Shown here piece by piece: positions 34,978-45,126 of a stretch of DNA of 64,000 nucleotides. The translations under genes were made by a program, and so were the position numbers. The notes below the pieces were generated by a model. It had not been told where the DNA came from, made no database searches, and saw only the letters and a program-made list of their open reading frames with translations. The stretch is from Atherix ibis (lineage: Eukaryota; Arthropoda; Insecta; Diptera; Athericidae), in assembly GCA_958298945.1 (NCBI GenBank), contig OY282610.1:68259088-68323087 (forward strand), in the 5' to 3' direction. Positions within the stretch are counted from its first letter, which is position 1; every line of letters starts with the position of its first letter.

Positions 34978-36191
34978 TACGAGATCTGTTCAAAAAGTAT
35001 CGCTAATTTTGTGTTTTTTTCAAAAATTATTTCTTTATTCATGAATATCTATTTTGTCCCCTTCAAAGTAATCCCCACCAGATATTATACACTTGTGCCA
35101 ACGTTTTTCCCAATCCTCGAATCCTTCGATGCCGTCTTTATCTCCTTAATCGTAGCGTAGCGTCGCTATTTCATGGGGCTCTTCAGTTTCGGGAACAAGA
35201 AAAAGTCACAGGGGGCCAGATCTGGGGAATACGGTGGCTGCGGCATTATTATTGTGTTGTTTTTGGCCAAAAATTCGCGCACAAGCAACGATGCGTAAGC
35301 AAGGGCGTTATCATGGTGCAAAAGCCAATTTTTGTTCTTCCACAAATGCGGGCATTTCTGGCGGATTGCTTCGCGCAACTTGTGCATAACTTGCAGGTAA
35401 TATTCCTTATTGACCGTTCTACCATGTGGCTAGAACTCATGATGCACCACGCTCCTGCTTGGCGCGCTTTTTTCGGTCTTGGCTCGTCCCATCCATTGGA
35501 ATGATTAAGCTTTGGTTTCCACGTCATAACCATAAACCCATGATTCGTCACCAATTATGACCCTCTGGAGCAAATTTGGGTCGTCGCGGACAGAGTGCAA
35601 GAGCTTCTTAGCAATGTTAATGCGATGCTGTTTTTGGTCGAAATTCAGCAATTTTGGTACGAATTTCGCGGCGACCCGTCTCACGCCCAAATCATTGGTA
35701 AAAATCGGTTGGCACGAGCCAATCGAAATGTTTAAGTCCTCAGCAACTTCTCTAACGGTGATTCGACGATTGGCCAATACTATTTTCTTCACTTCATCAA
35801 TGTTTTCGTCTGTTGTTGACGTGTTCGGGCGTCCGGCACGTTTTTCGTCATTCACATCTTCTCGGCTCTCTGAGAACAGTTTGTACTACCGATAAACGTT
35901 GCTTCGGTTCAAGGTAGCTTCACTATATGCCATAGTTAACATTCGGAATGCGTCCGCGCAATTAATTTTGTTTTTCACACAAAATTTCATATAGATTCTT
36001 TGATCCATTTTTTGGAATGGGCAAAAATCGAAGATGAGCCAAAACACGTGCAAGCAAAGCAGCTGTCAAAAATTAACTAAACATTAAAAATGGCCTTACT
36101 TGTCGGCATAAGTGAGAGACATGAGTAACAACATAACGCCACAAAAAAATTGAAATTCAAAATTCGCGATACTTTTTGAACAGACTTCGTA
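34978..36191 (-). mobile_element. Mariner element with TIRs and TA duplication
   Basis: The ends TACGAGATCTGTTCAAAAAG (34978 on) and its inverted complement (AGTATCGCG... reading in from 36191, TACGAAGTCTGTTCAAAAAG) form terminal repeats of about 32 bp with a few mismatches, flanked by TA on each side. Length is about 1.21 kb, the usual mariner size. The transposase lies on the minus strand and is broken. Confidence 0.92.
35040..36008 (-). pseudogene. Mariner transposase pseudogene (DD34D type)
   Basis: Starts MDQRIYMKFCVKNKINCADA at 36008 (minus). It reaches a TAG in place of a Trp codon in VYR*YKLF, then runs DEKRAGRPNTSTTDENIDEV, VRRVAAKFVPKLLN, IIGDESWVYGYD (first catalytic Asp), WLLHHDNALAYAS (second) and YSPDLAPCDFFLFPKLKSPM (third region). 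There is an in-frame stop after HHEF near 35435 and another after SPMK, with decay of the C terminus. All three acidic residues can be read, but at least three inactivating changes are present. The family is insect mariner with HTH N terminus and GRPxTxT linker. Confidence 0.92.
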
Positions 36192-36919
36192 TTATGACAA
36201 TAATCGAATTGTGCAGTCTAATCGATAGATGTCACTGATTGTGTTCGCCTATTCTTTTGACGTATTTTGACGCGCACACAAAAATTATCTGATTTATGGG
36301 AAATTTAGTGTGAAATATTTTGTGTTTTAAATTTTTATTATTCGGTGGACTGTTATTTGTTATGACAAGCTAAGAGTTACACTAAACTATAAAATCTCAA
36401 GTACTCCGACAACTTAGGCTATACTTAAGTTATCGTGCTAGCTGAATTCTAAATCAAGACCACTTTCTAATAGACGTAAACGTTCCTGCATCATTAAATT
36501 GCCGTTTGCAGAGTTTTTAATATTGTAGATTTGAAATATATTTAACGACAGTGGTAAGTTAAGCACGTTAAACACAGACAAAAACCGTTAGTAAGGGAAT
36601 AATACAATACATAAAAAGGATATCGCATATGAGATGGATCAGTCAAAATTGGGTGAATTTTTTTCAAAATCGAAAGGGTGTATTTTTTGTGATAGATCAT
36701 TTTCGGAAGTTTGCAGAAGATCTTTTGCTATACAGATTTTTGTCAAATTTAAAAAAAAAATCGAATAAAAAAAACACGATAACAATACTCTGAAAAGTGA
36801 AAAAAACTAATTTCAATAAAAATGCCGCATTGATAATCATTTTTAAATCTACGCCATTAAAAAATGTGATTGATTATTCGAAAAAATAAATACAAAAATT
36901 GCTTGCTCGTAGGATAGAT
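36192..36919. other. No gene seen
   Basis: AT-rich sequence between the mariner and the inverted repeat arm; nothing recognised. Confidence 0.55.
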
Positions 36920-37625
36920 AACTCGAATTTTATCTGCTGAAACCCAAGCTCATCGGAAGTTTCGGTTTTCCACCGTTCAGAGGAGGAAGTTAAAAGTTCA
37001 TAAACCTGTCGCAACTTTAAATGTTATAAATGCAAAAAATTTGCTCTAGAAATGTTTAGTGAGAGGAACTTGATGCTATAATTAAAACGAAGTTGCATAA
37101 CACTTTAATGAAGCTCCTTTTTTCCAAATTCCTGTTCTATTTCCATTTTTAAAATAATAGAAAACACAACAGAAAACGAATTAGCAAAGTCCACCAAAGA
37201 TAAATATTTGCTTTTGTCTTCAAAATAATGCAAGAACAATTTTAGACGCCAAATTTCTAACGAGTAACCCTTAGCGAAATGTAAAAAGTTCATAAGCCCA
37301 TGTTCAATACTAGATAGTGTGGAAGAGAAACGGAGGTGTGTGAAGTGCAAGCATGTTTATTATTCTCTGTCGCTTCGCAGTCTCCTTTCCTCTTAAATGA
37401 AATTTCCCATTCGACGTCATTTGTCTTTCCTTTCGCCTCTATTACAATAATGATTTTATTTCATTCTACTGCAAAAAATTGAGAATTACGATCGATTTTT
37501 ATATTTCTGATCCACTCGTCTTGCTATAATTTCTGTTTGAGTAGCATAAATTGAGGGATTTGCTCAGACAACTAACGTCTTTCAACAAGTGTATTTCTTG
37601 ATTAGAAAAAGGGAGCAGGTTGCTT
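36920..37625 (-). repeat. Interspersed repeat, right arm of the long inverted pair
   Basis: Reverse complement of 1-714, including the GATGAGCTTGGGTTTCAGC segment near 36940-36960 that in the left copy is duplicated around an insertion. It ends at AGCAGGTTGCT (37615-37625), corresponding to the first bases of the window. No coding function is recognised. Confidence 0.85.
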
Positions 37626-37720
37626 GAATTTATGGCATAATATAAAAAAATTCAAACACTGCGCTGCCTAATCTACTTCAGGCCGTCGGTCAATGTAACA
37701 CAGCCATTTTCCAGACGTCT

Positions 37721-37788
37721 AGGCCATGTGCAAATTGCATACACACACAAGGCAACGTCACTATGTGTATGGAATTTGCACATGGCCT
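37721..37788. repeat. Hairpin with 25-bp arms (one mismatch)
   Basis: Arms 37721-37745 (AGGCCATGTGCAAATT...) and 37764-37788 (...AATTTGCACATGGCCT) differ by one base, with an 18-bp loop. The same arm sequence recurs near 38414-38440. Confidence 0.85.
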
Positions 37789-37841
37789 ATGCGTCACAAT
37801 ACTCAAAATCCCCCACTTCTGACAATCAATTGATTTACCCC

Positions 37842-37878
37842 GTTACCAAGTGTTTTTGCATTTATAACACTTGGTAAC
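37842..37878. repeat. Hairpin with perfect 13-bp arms
   Basis: GTTACCAAGTGTT (37842-37854) and AACACTTGGTAAC (37866-37878) around an 11-bp loop. It lies just beyond the 3' end of the minus-strand U2 copy. Confidence 0.8.
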
Positions 37879-37896
37879 AATTTATATTTGGGCCGG

Positions 37897-38027
37897 TTCC
37901 TAGCACTCCGTCTATTTACAAAAATTAGTTTAACATTTGTTGTCCCCCAATGGGGGATCTATCAGATGTTAAGCTGATAAGAACAGATACTACACTTTGA
38001 TTTTAGCCACAAAGGCCGAGAAGCAGT
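37897..38027 (-). pseudogene. U2: U2 snRNA pseudogene with internal deletion
   Basis: The minus strand reads ACTGCTTCTCGGCCTTTGTG, then the branch-site recognition core GTGTAGTATCTGTTCTTATC, stem-loop II (CCCCCATTGGGGGAC), an Sm-like AATTTTTG and GACGGAGTGCTAGG, all in U2 order. After CTAGG it jumps to ACCGGCCCAA, which resembles the very 3' end of fly U2, so stem-loop III and most of IV are deleted. A one-base insertion in stem-loop I and TAAAATC in place of TAAGATC (the region that pairs with U6) are shared with the copy at 39956. It is probably nonfunctional. Confidence 0.8.
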
Positions 38028-38405
38028 AACAGCCGAAGCCTTATCAATATTCTATATACCGTCTTAATCATTGTTTAGGTGCGAATCATATGAAGGGAAA
38101 TTTTTGAGCGTGCGTTTTGGTTACAACTTAAATTGGAAAATTTGTTTTCTCTTCCAACTGTCCACAGAAACGCTTTATTCAAAAAATTAAATCGAATAAA
38201 TTATTTATTTTTTCAATCGTTTTTGATTAATTGCATAGAAAACTGAACAAAAAACGAAGATAATTTTGAAAAGAGAGTAAATTTCTTTTGACGTGAATTA
38301 TTTGTGCACGTGCAAACGCCGACATTATGGCTTCATAGGCCAGTAAGTATTGTAAGTAAAGAATGATACAGAGGCGGGTTTGTTTGTTTAAATTATGGAC
38401 ATACC
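38028..38405 (-). repeat. U2 upstream region, inverted duplicate of 39611-39955
   Basis: The minus strand matches the DNA upstream of the plus-strand U2 copy for about 350 bp: AATTTAAACAAACAAACCCG, GCCATAAT, CGGCGTTTGCACGTGCA, ATTATCTTCGTTTTTTGTTC, ATGATTCGCACC, and GGTATATAGAATATTGATAA. Small indels separate the copies. This shows that a whole unit (promoter plus U2 body) was duplicated, not a processed RNA copy. Confidence 0.85.
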
Positions 38406-38447
38406 ATCTAGGAATGTGTGTGTGCAATTTGCACATGGTCTGATGTC

Positions 38448-39610
38448 TGTAGTTGCAGTTGCAAAAATTGACGGTTTTGCTTTACATAAAAACTATTGAT
38501 CGGAAAAGGGGGTGTGGGTTTTTTCAAAGTGTTTTGCAGCGATTTAAGGGCCAACGATGTGAATATTTTTTTTTTTAACATCAGTAAATTTGATTTGCTG
38601 TTAAATTAAGTGAGCAAAAAAGGCTTGCGTACAAACTGGGAGTGTCAACAGTTCGTAAAATAACGTATGATACTTTTTGTGAAGCAATTTAAATGAAGCT
38701 AATTGATCAGCGAAGTATGTTACATGAGTGACATACGTCGTCGACCGATCCTCAGCTTCATTTGGTATTGATATGTTATTAAATAGTATTATCTCCCTAA
38801 AATAAACTATATTCAGCGTTTAATCATTTCAAAACAATCGGAGCTTCCTGCAATGAATAATGTGTTCGGATTTGCAATGAATAATGTGTAATGGGAATTA
38901 AAGCCCATCCAACCACTGCCAATGTCGACAGTTCGTCTGCTTATTTTTAGTGGACCATCGGTTTTATTTTATTTATTTTTATTAAATAAACCATTATTTA
39001 TTTATATTTAATAAAAAGAAATAATTTGTCATTTAGCAAAGTGCACCGATGACACCTCCTCTCTTTATCGCCCACACAACCATAATACTTTCCACGCCCA
39101 GATATCTGGACTGTGTATATATTTTACTATGAGTACGCTTTATTCTCCCACTTTCCGAATACAAGAAAAGCGTTGGTACTTTTATTGGGGATTGTTCGGA
39201 ATGAACGTTTTTTAATTTGTTTTCAAACAAAACAAGATCCAAATTATGATTTAAGTCCAACAATTGCTGCAACGAAATTTTTTTGCATCTATTAATACTT
39301 CTGAAAACTCTATCCAGTCGGCACAAGTCTCCGGTTGTTATATCGCCGAAAAAGGGTCAGGTTATAATTTTGCAGTTTTAAACTTGGTTAACTTGGTCGA
39401 AACTTACTGGTCAGTTTTAAATTACAGTGGGAATTGGTTCCAGCCAATATATAGTACTTCAACAATGAAACTTTCAAAATTGTTTTCTCGCATCGAATCT
39501 GCTTCGCTCTGCGCTCCGCTCAACATCAACTCTGACATAATCAAGCAACTTTGTATAAAAATGTATGAACCCAGTTTTGCCCCTTTGCTTCTCGCATTGG
39601 CGGTACCCTG
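38448..39610. other. Spacer between the inverted U2 units
   Basis: No recognised gene. A plus-strand frame at 39264-39611 (115 codons) and an overlapping minus-strand frame at 39033-39326 are the longest, and neither resembles a family I know. An A/T-rich palindromic stretch lies at about 38960-39010. Confidence 0.45.
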
Positions 39611-39955
39611 ATACCTATAATTTAAACAAACAAACCCGCCCCTGTATTATTTTTTACTTCCTTACTGAAGATGCGCCCATGAAGCCATAATTTCGGCGTT
39701 TGCACGTGCAAAACTAATTCACCGCAAAAGAAATTTACTTTCTTTTCAAAATTATCTTCGTTTTTTGTTCAGTTTTCTATTCAATTAATCAAAAACGATT
39801 GGGAGAAGAAAAATTTCTTCAATTTTATTGTTTGAATAAAAAGATTCTGTGATCAGTTGCAACCAAAATGCACGCTAAAAAATTTCGCTTCATATGATTC
39901 GCACCGAAACAATGATTAAGACGGTATATAGAATATTGATAAGGCTTCGGTTGTT
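39611..39955 (+). promoter_or_regulatory. Duplicated upstream region of the plus-strand U2-like unit
   Basis: Mirror of 38028-38405. Strongly kept between the copies are GATTCGCACC.AAACAATGAT at about -60 to -40 relative to the U2-like start, where fly snRNA genes carry the PSEA, and GGTATATAGA at about 39923-39932 (-33 to -24). In insects a PSEA with a TATA box normally directs Pol III, while Pol II snRNA genes such as U2 lack the TATA. The assignment rests on position and conservation only. Confidence 0.4.
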
Positions 39956-40134
39956 ACTGCTTCTCGGCCTTTGTGGCTAAAATCAAAGTGTAGTATCTGT
40001 TCTTATCAGCTTAACATCTGATAGATCCTCCATTGGGGGACAACAAATATTAAACTAATTTTTGTAAATAGACGGAGTGCTAGGGGCTTGCTCCACCTCT
40101 GTCGCGGATTGGCTCGGTATTGCAATCATTTTTT
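39956..40134 (+). pseudogene. U2: U2 snRNA-like sequence, 3' stem-loop IV incomplete
   Basis: Matches fly U2 from the 5' end (ACTGCTTCTCGGCC) through GTGTAGTATCTGTTCTTATC, stem-loops IIa/IIb (CCTCCATTGGGGGAC), Sm-like AATTTTTG, GACGGAGTGCTAGGGGCTTG, CTCCACCTCTGTCGCGG and GGCTCGGTATTGCA, about 169 of about 192 nt. It then breaks off into ATCATTTTTTCTTTTTT instead of the distal half of stem-loop IV. The branch-site pairing segment is intact. Differences from canonical U2 are an extra base in stem-loop I and TAAAATC for TAAGATC in the U6-pairing region. It is either a pseudogene or a divergent U2-derived RNA whose transcription could stop in the T-run at 40129-40134. Confidence 0.75.
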
Positions 40135-40340
40135 CTTTTTTCGCAGTTTTTTTACCTTCCCTCTCATTCTCTTTTCCACTCCCCCATTGAGTTTTTTCCT
40201 TTTAATTTTTTTTACAATAATTTCTTTACTTTTTATTATTGTTTTCTCTCCCTTCCCCCTCCCATGGAGAACTTTACATCTTCGTGAATCTCCATCATCT
40301 CCTTTATATTTTTGGCAGGATCTTTTCTGTTTATGAGTGA
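40135..40340 (+). other. Pyrimidine-rich tract after the U2-like unit
   Basis: Long C/T-rich stretch with many T-runs, giving a spurious 82-codon frame (40088-40336). No domain is seen. Confidence 0.5.
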
Positions 40341-40827
40341 ATGCCTACCGATGCTAGCTTTTATGGATAGATTGTACGATGAAATGGAAGAAATCATTAA
40401 AGAATGATTTGTCAGCTCGCATCCAGCAATATGCCAGTTACCAGTCCATGTATTCGAGATTAGGGCCTGTGACATTGCGGTTCGATTAAATATCGAAGGA
40501 TTTACTGCAACAAATGGCGGGGAACAAATTTCTACCGAACCTGTACAAAATGACATGGACCTCGAAATTAACGTGATAACTTCTGAAGTTATGGATATCG
40601 TTGATGTTGTGGCTAGTCACAAACACGAAAACGAAACCGATGAAGAACAGGTAAACTTAACTTATCCAATTCCAAATAAAGAAGATGCTATGAGGCATAT
40701 TGACGGGGTCTTAAAAGCATTGAAAAGGTTCAAGACGAAACTTTCTTATCCATATACAAATATACCAATTCGAGTATACGTGATTTTCCTAAATAAAAAA
40801 TATTTTAAATTTACGTTTACCCCCTAA
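40341..40827 (+). pseudogene. Possible DDE (pogo/CENP-B-like) transposase C-terminal fragment
   Basis: After a stop near 40407 the frame reads from about 40420 through LNIEGFTATNGGEQISTEP, DLEINVITSEVMDIVDVV, DEEQVNLTYPIPNKEDAMRH and IDGVLKALKRF. The layout (acidic linker, then a short 'NKEDAMxxIDxxLKALxxF' helix) resembles the tail of pogo/Tigger/CENP-B-type proteins, and codon texture is less AT-biased than the flanks. No catalytic DDE part is seen. A degraded host gene remains possible. Confidence 0.3.
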
Positions 40828-41119
40828 TTACGTTTCTTGTTTTATTAGCACCGTCAAAAACGTATAAACGGTGTTGATCACGGCCAACTTCACATATTAT
40901 TCCATATCAATTGGGAAGCAGCATATTTAGCAGGGACACAAATCAAATGTACATTGTCTGTTGTAAGAGCGGTTAACGGTGTAAATCTGGGTTGTTCGCA
41001 ACTTCTTGTCACACAAACTTCACAAAATTTCAAAATCTATTTAATACTATCCCCCATTGGCCAATAAATTTTATCAATTATACTATATAAATAATTGCCG
41101 CAGATGAATACTTCAAAAA

Positions 41120-41541
41120 AGATGAAAAACCATACTTTCACTTGCACTTTCCAATAAGTGTCAAAATAACAACTTCAAAAACAACAAAAGTATACAAGCA
41201 TCTCCGAAAGTCTACAAAATTGAAGCGCTTCATATTTAATTGATATTTATGAAATAAATAATAATTGGAAAATATTAAACATTGCCTGTCGTTGTGTTTA
41301 AATTATATTTTTGCTTGGAATAAGTGAGTTAAAATAAATATTAATTATGCGTCTGGAATTCAAAAAATCTCTATTGTGAAAAGTAGATTTTAGTGGGTGT
41401 CATGTCTGCATAGAAAAATCTACACAAATATATGCAAGCAATATGATTTCTCGCCGCTTTTGCAATAATTGAGACAGAAAATATCGTATACAAATTCGTA
41501 AATCTGACGTACGGGCCTATCCAGGTATTCTTTAATCTAAG
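41120..41541 (+). mobile_element. Family A element, left end missing
   Basis: Carries the internal AAAGTATACAAGCA, CTCCGAAAGTCTACAAAATT and ATATGCAAGCAATATGATTT segments and the right terminus GGGCCTATCCAGGTATTCTT...ATCTAAG (ends 41541). The left terminus is absent. Confidence 0.75.
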
Positions 41542-42719
41542 TTCAAACGTCATAGCTAACTTGAATCATTGTCAATATGTCAACTGAATTTTCTTATTCA
41601 GTTCTAATTGCGTGGGAATTAGAAACGCGTGTCTACGTTGAATCGAAGTTAATCGTTTTGTCATTTATATACAAATTTGTATATTTAAAAAGTCCTAAAG
41701 AAATTTACATAATTTTTATGGAATTATTTAATAAATTTTTCTAGTTAAAAATTAAAAGTGTGCAAAAAATTAAGACTACGACTTTTGTTCAGTTACAAGT
41801 TAAATGCGTCGCACAAAGTTTTTTGAATATTTAAAATTTTTCTATTGAAATTTGTAGATTTTTATTAAATGCTATTTGGTGTTTAATTTTGTTTAAATTT
41901 TGTGAAATTCTGTATAATTCGACAAATTTTTGTGGACTTGTATTTGAATTAAATAAATTTCCATATTTCTATTTTGTGCTAAGAAAAAAATGTATAAAAG
42001 TGAAAATTTGATTGTGCACAATATTTTGAATATAATTCTGTAGTGCTTATTATAAAATTCAAAAACGTTATTTTATGTGGATCAATTCGATAATAATTGT
42101 TGCCTTAAAATAATAAAAATAATTGTTAATTCAAAATTCTTATGTTCGTAATTCTTAAAAAGTTCATATTTAAAGTGTTAAACTTTCATAAAAAAATAAG
42201 AATAATTTAAGTTTTTTTTACTCTGAACATATTAAATTTTCAGTAAATTGCGCGGAATTTAAAATCAATATATTTTTGGTATAAATTTTATAAGTATTTA
42301 CAGAGAAAAATTAAAATTAAATTATATTACCGTGAATTATAGAAAAGTATTTTTTTGTGCAGACAATTCATTAATTCGATTGATTTGGAAATTCCAGAGA
42401 ATATTGTTTTTTTATGGAACGTAAGCGATAATTGAAAAATTCAATTAATTGCTTAGTAAGTAATTTTCTTGTTATTCATTTATAATGTTTAATGAATGTT
42501 TTTTAATTTAATTCTGTAATAATAGTTTTTCCTGTCATATTTGATTATTTTAAATGTTTTGTTGTTGTGAATTAACTAACGTACTACGTAGAAGGAACGA
42601 ATGTGATTAAAATATTAGAAAAACCCTCAATAATATGTATGTATGTATATATAATCCGACGAAGGACCATAATTTAAATTCGGAAATGTGAGCTAAGTTA
42701 TTTGTCAAGATTATAGGTT
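41542..42719. other. No gene seen
   Basis: AT-rich, nothing recognised. Confidence 0.55.
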
Positions 42720-42960
42720 GGTGCCTTAGATCGACCCTTCATACTTACTCCTGAGTCACATTAAAGTGCGTCATCCTGCCCATTGTGTTTGTTCAATGAC
42801 AAAGTGATTCGGCTACTTTTACTCTTTCTCTCACACTAGTCATGGTCAGTCCAACCAATTTTTCTAGGATGTCGAACTCTCCCATGGATGTGTAGAGTTT
42901 TATCCTGGATATGCTATCAAAAGCGGCTTGCTTCCAAAGACGTCAGTTGGTATAACAAAT
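42720..42960 (-). pseudogene. RTE-type LINE reverse transcriptase fragment
   Basis: The minus strand reads SISRIKLYTSMGEFDILEKL, then VGLTMTSVRERVKVAESL. This matches the block just before the catalytic palm in RTE-clade reverse transcriptases, where insect copies read 'DSIxRxKLYxAMxEFGIPxKLIRLxxMTLxxVxxxVKV'. It decays on both sides; up to about 43180 may belong to it. A second relic with the same block lies at 55570-56410. Confidence 0.7.
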
Positions 42961-44873
42961 TATATTTGCGAATATTCTGCAAAAAAATGCTTAGACTCGA
43001 ACGAATCGCCTGATATATACGATATCAGTGGCTCGGGAAGCTCGTTCAATAGCGTCAGCTGATGTCTTCCTTTTGAACAGCATATTCCTGAAGATTCTGT
43101 CCTATATTTCAGCACATGACAATGTTGTAGACTGTGGTTTCAGTCTCTGTTACAATTGACACTATCCATTTTTAAATCCGAATGAATGACTCTGGATGCA
43201 CAGCAGTCTGTCATCGGTAATTTTGGAATCGAATTCATCAGGGTGAACTGACTATCCTTTCTCTTTGCCGAATTTTGAGCTACGGTGTATCTAATGATCG
43301 CGCTGTTTTGTTTTTTATTAAGTCACTACTATGCTTTTTCGAGGTACTCGAGAGGTCATTAAATATTATATGTAAGCCCAAATCGAATTATTTGGAAGCG
43401 GCGACACTATGATGCCTTGAAAGCGGAGAATTTCTACAAATTTGCCCCTTTTTTTTATTTGGAGTTGAAAAATTTTGCGAACGCTATTTTGCATGTTCAT
43501 TTCGTGTTTTTTCGTCAACTACTATAATATTCCTCGCGAGTCAATATCTATCTCCCATCGTTTCCGCGTAATTCGCATTGTGCCGTCAAAATTAGTACCA
43601 TTCCAAAAGATTTTCAATTTCTTACCACTGCTATAATATCCCACGCGAGACAATATCTCTCATCATATCCGAAATATTCAAAGTTTTTCGTGGTCGGAAT
43701 ATATCACAGTTGATCGCAGTCACTTTTGACGGTTGGACAAAAAAAGTAAATTTTGCGTTTTCAGCCGGAACCGCACATGCTATTAACAAGAGCGCACCTT
43801 CGTTACCTATTCCAGACTGAACTTAAGAAGTGCAACGTTTCATCCCAATCGCATTGACGGTATAGAAAGCGTCCGAGCACAAACATAGAAACATGATCGT
43901 TGTCCTGTTGCTAAGGATGTCCAAAAATTCAAGAATCAAGGACTTATTGCAAGAAATAACGAACACAATTGAAGATTGATAAAAGCTCACAATCTAAAAG
44001 TGAAGATTAATTCGACGAATTTTTCGAACTGACCACGAAGTCGATAGCGATTATGAAAATTGATCATCAAAAATTCTAGATAAAGAGGAAGATAGTCTGA
44101 CTGCAGAGCAACAGAAAATATGAACCGAAAAACTAAGATTTTGCCTTTTAATAAGAAAAAAAAACGATCACAACGTTTTAGTAAGGTTAGATAGGCTTTT
44201 TGTATCAATAATAAAGCAGACATAACATATTTATTGAAAATGTCAAAACTGTTATAAGACATCTGCAAATATCACAGTTGATGAACAGCTTTTCCCAAAC
44301 AAAGGTTGACCCACTACATACCGAATAAATCAGGTGAATTTGTCATAAAATTTTGGTTGGCATCTACTGTAAAAAGTAGTATATCAACTAGTATTTATAA
44401 TCTGATTGAATTAACTTTAATAAATTACACATTTGTGTGAGATTGCCGCTTTTGATTTCAATTTCAACCATACTGCCTTGTGGCAGTACTACAACGATAA
44501 GGACAACGGCAAAATTAGAAACAAGGAGTAAGTCGATTAGTAAACCGTATATCGTTATCGTCGATCGTCGCCATTTTGTGTGTTTCAAAAAAGTTTGTGA
44601 CGGTTTCAAAAATTTTGAAAAATTTTTTGAAAACCGTCACAAACTTTTAGTTATTTGGGAATTGTGTTTGGGCCTTTATTCAAATGCAAAGGTGTCAAAA
44701 TACGCCTTTTGTTCGAATTAGGCATACACAAAATTCGCGATAGAAATAATTTTAAACTTACGGTAAGATTTCTTGTAAATTTCAAATAAATTTGAAAAGT
44801 TAATTTTTCATTTCAAAAGCATACTCTACCGCCACAATGGAACTTCAATATGGCGGCAGAAATAGCACGCTTA
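42961..44873. other. Unassigned, no clear gene
   Basis: Slightly less AT-rich than average. Two similar strings, CTATAATATTCCTCGCGAGT near 43522 and CTATAATATCCCACGCGAGA near 43630, suggest a local duplication. Other than the hairpin at 44589-44648, nothing is recognised. Confidence 0.4.
44589..44648. repeat. Hairpin with perfect 18-bp arms
   Basis: AAAAGTTTGTGACGGTTT (44589-44606) and its exact complement AAACCGTCACAAACTTTT (44631-44648). The 24-bp loop is itself partly self-complementary (TCAAAAATTTTGA), so the total stem may be longer. Confidence 0.85.
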
Positions 44874-45126
44874 TTTAGATTAGCCTATTGAAGAACAGAA
44901 TAGGCCTGTACAAAAATATGTTGTCATATTTTTGGAGAATACATACGTAAGAACGCACACATTTGAAAAATAACCTTTCAGAAAACACTTCGTATTCTAA
45001 AATAAAAACTTTCTATTTACTGTCGTGAAGAATAAAACTATTTATGCAAATATATTAATTTATACTGACTTGTTCGTAAACTATTTAAAATTTAATAAAA
45101 ACCGCGCTTAAACTTTCACTCCTTGA

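Larger units (their letters stand above)
37711..38447. mobile_element. Possible element with inverted ends carrying a U2-derived block
   Basis: CAGACGTCTAGGCCATGTGC followed by AAATTGCATACACACA (about 37712-37747) and, inverted, TGTGTGTGCAATTTGCACAT followed by GGTCTGATGTCTG (about 38414-38446) flank the truncated U2 copy and its upstream region. A third copy of this motif at 37764-37788 forms a hairpin with the first. It may be a small transposon that captured U2 DNA, or coincidental repeats of one element end. Confidence 0.4.

Noticed and set aside
39033..39611. Overlapping plus and minus frames of about 100 codons
   Set aside because: Neither resembles a family I know, and they lie in the spacer of a repeat structure; not reported as genes.
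39956..40134. A normal functional U2 gene
   Set aside because: Stem-loop IV is incomplete, stem-loop I has an extra base and the U6-pairing segment is altered; I keep it as pseudogene or variant.
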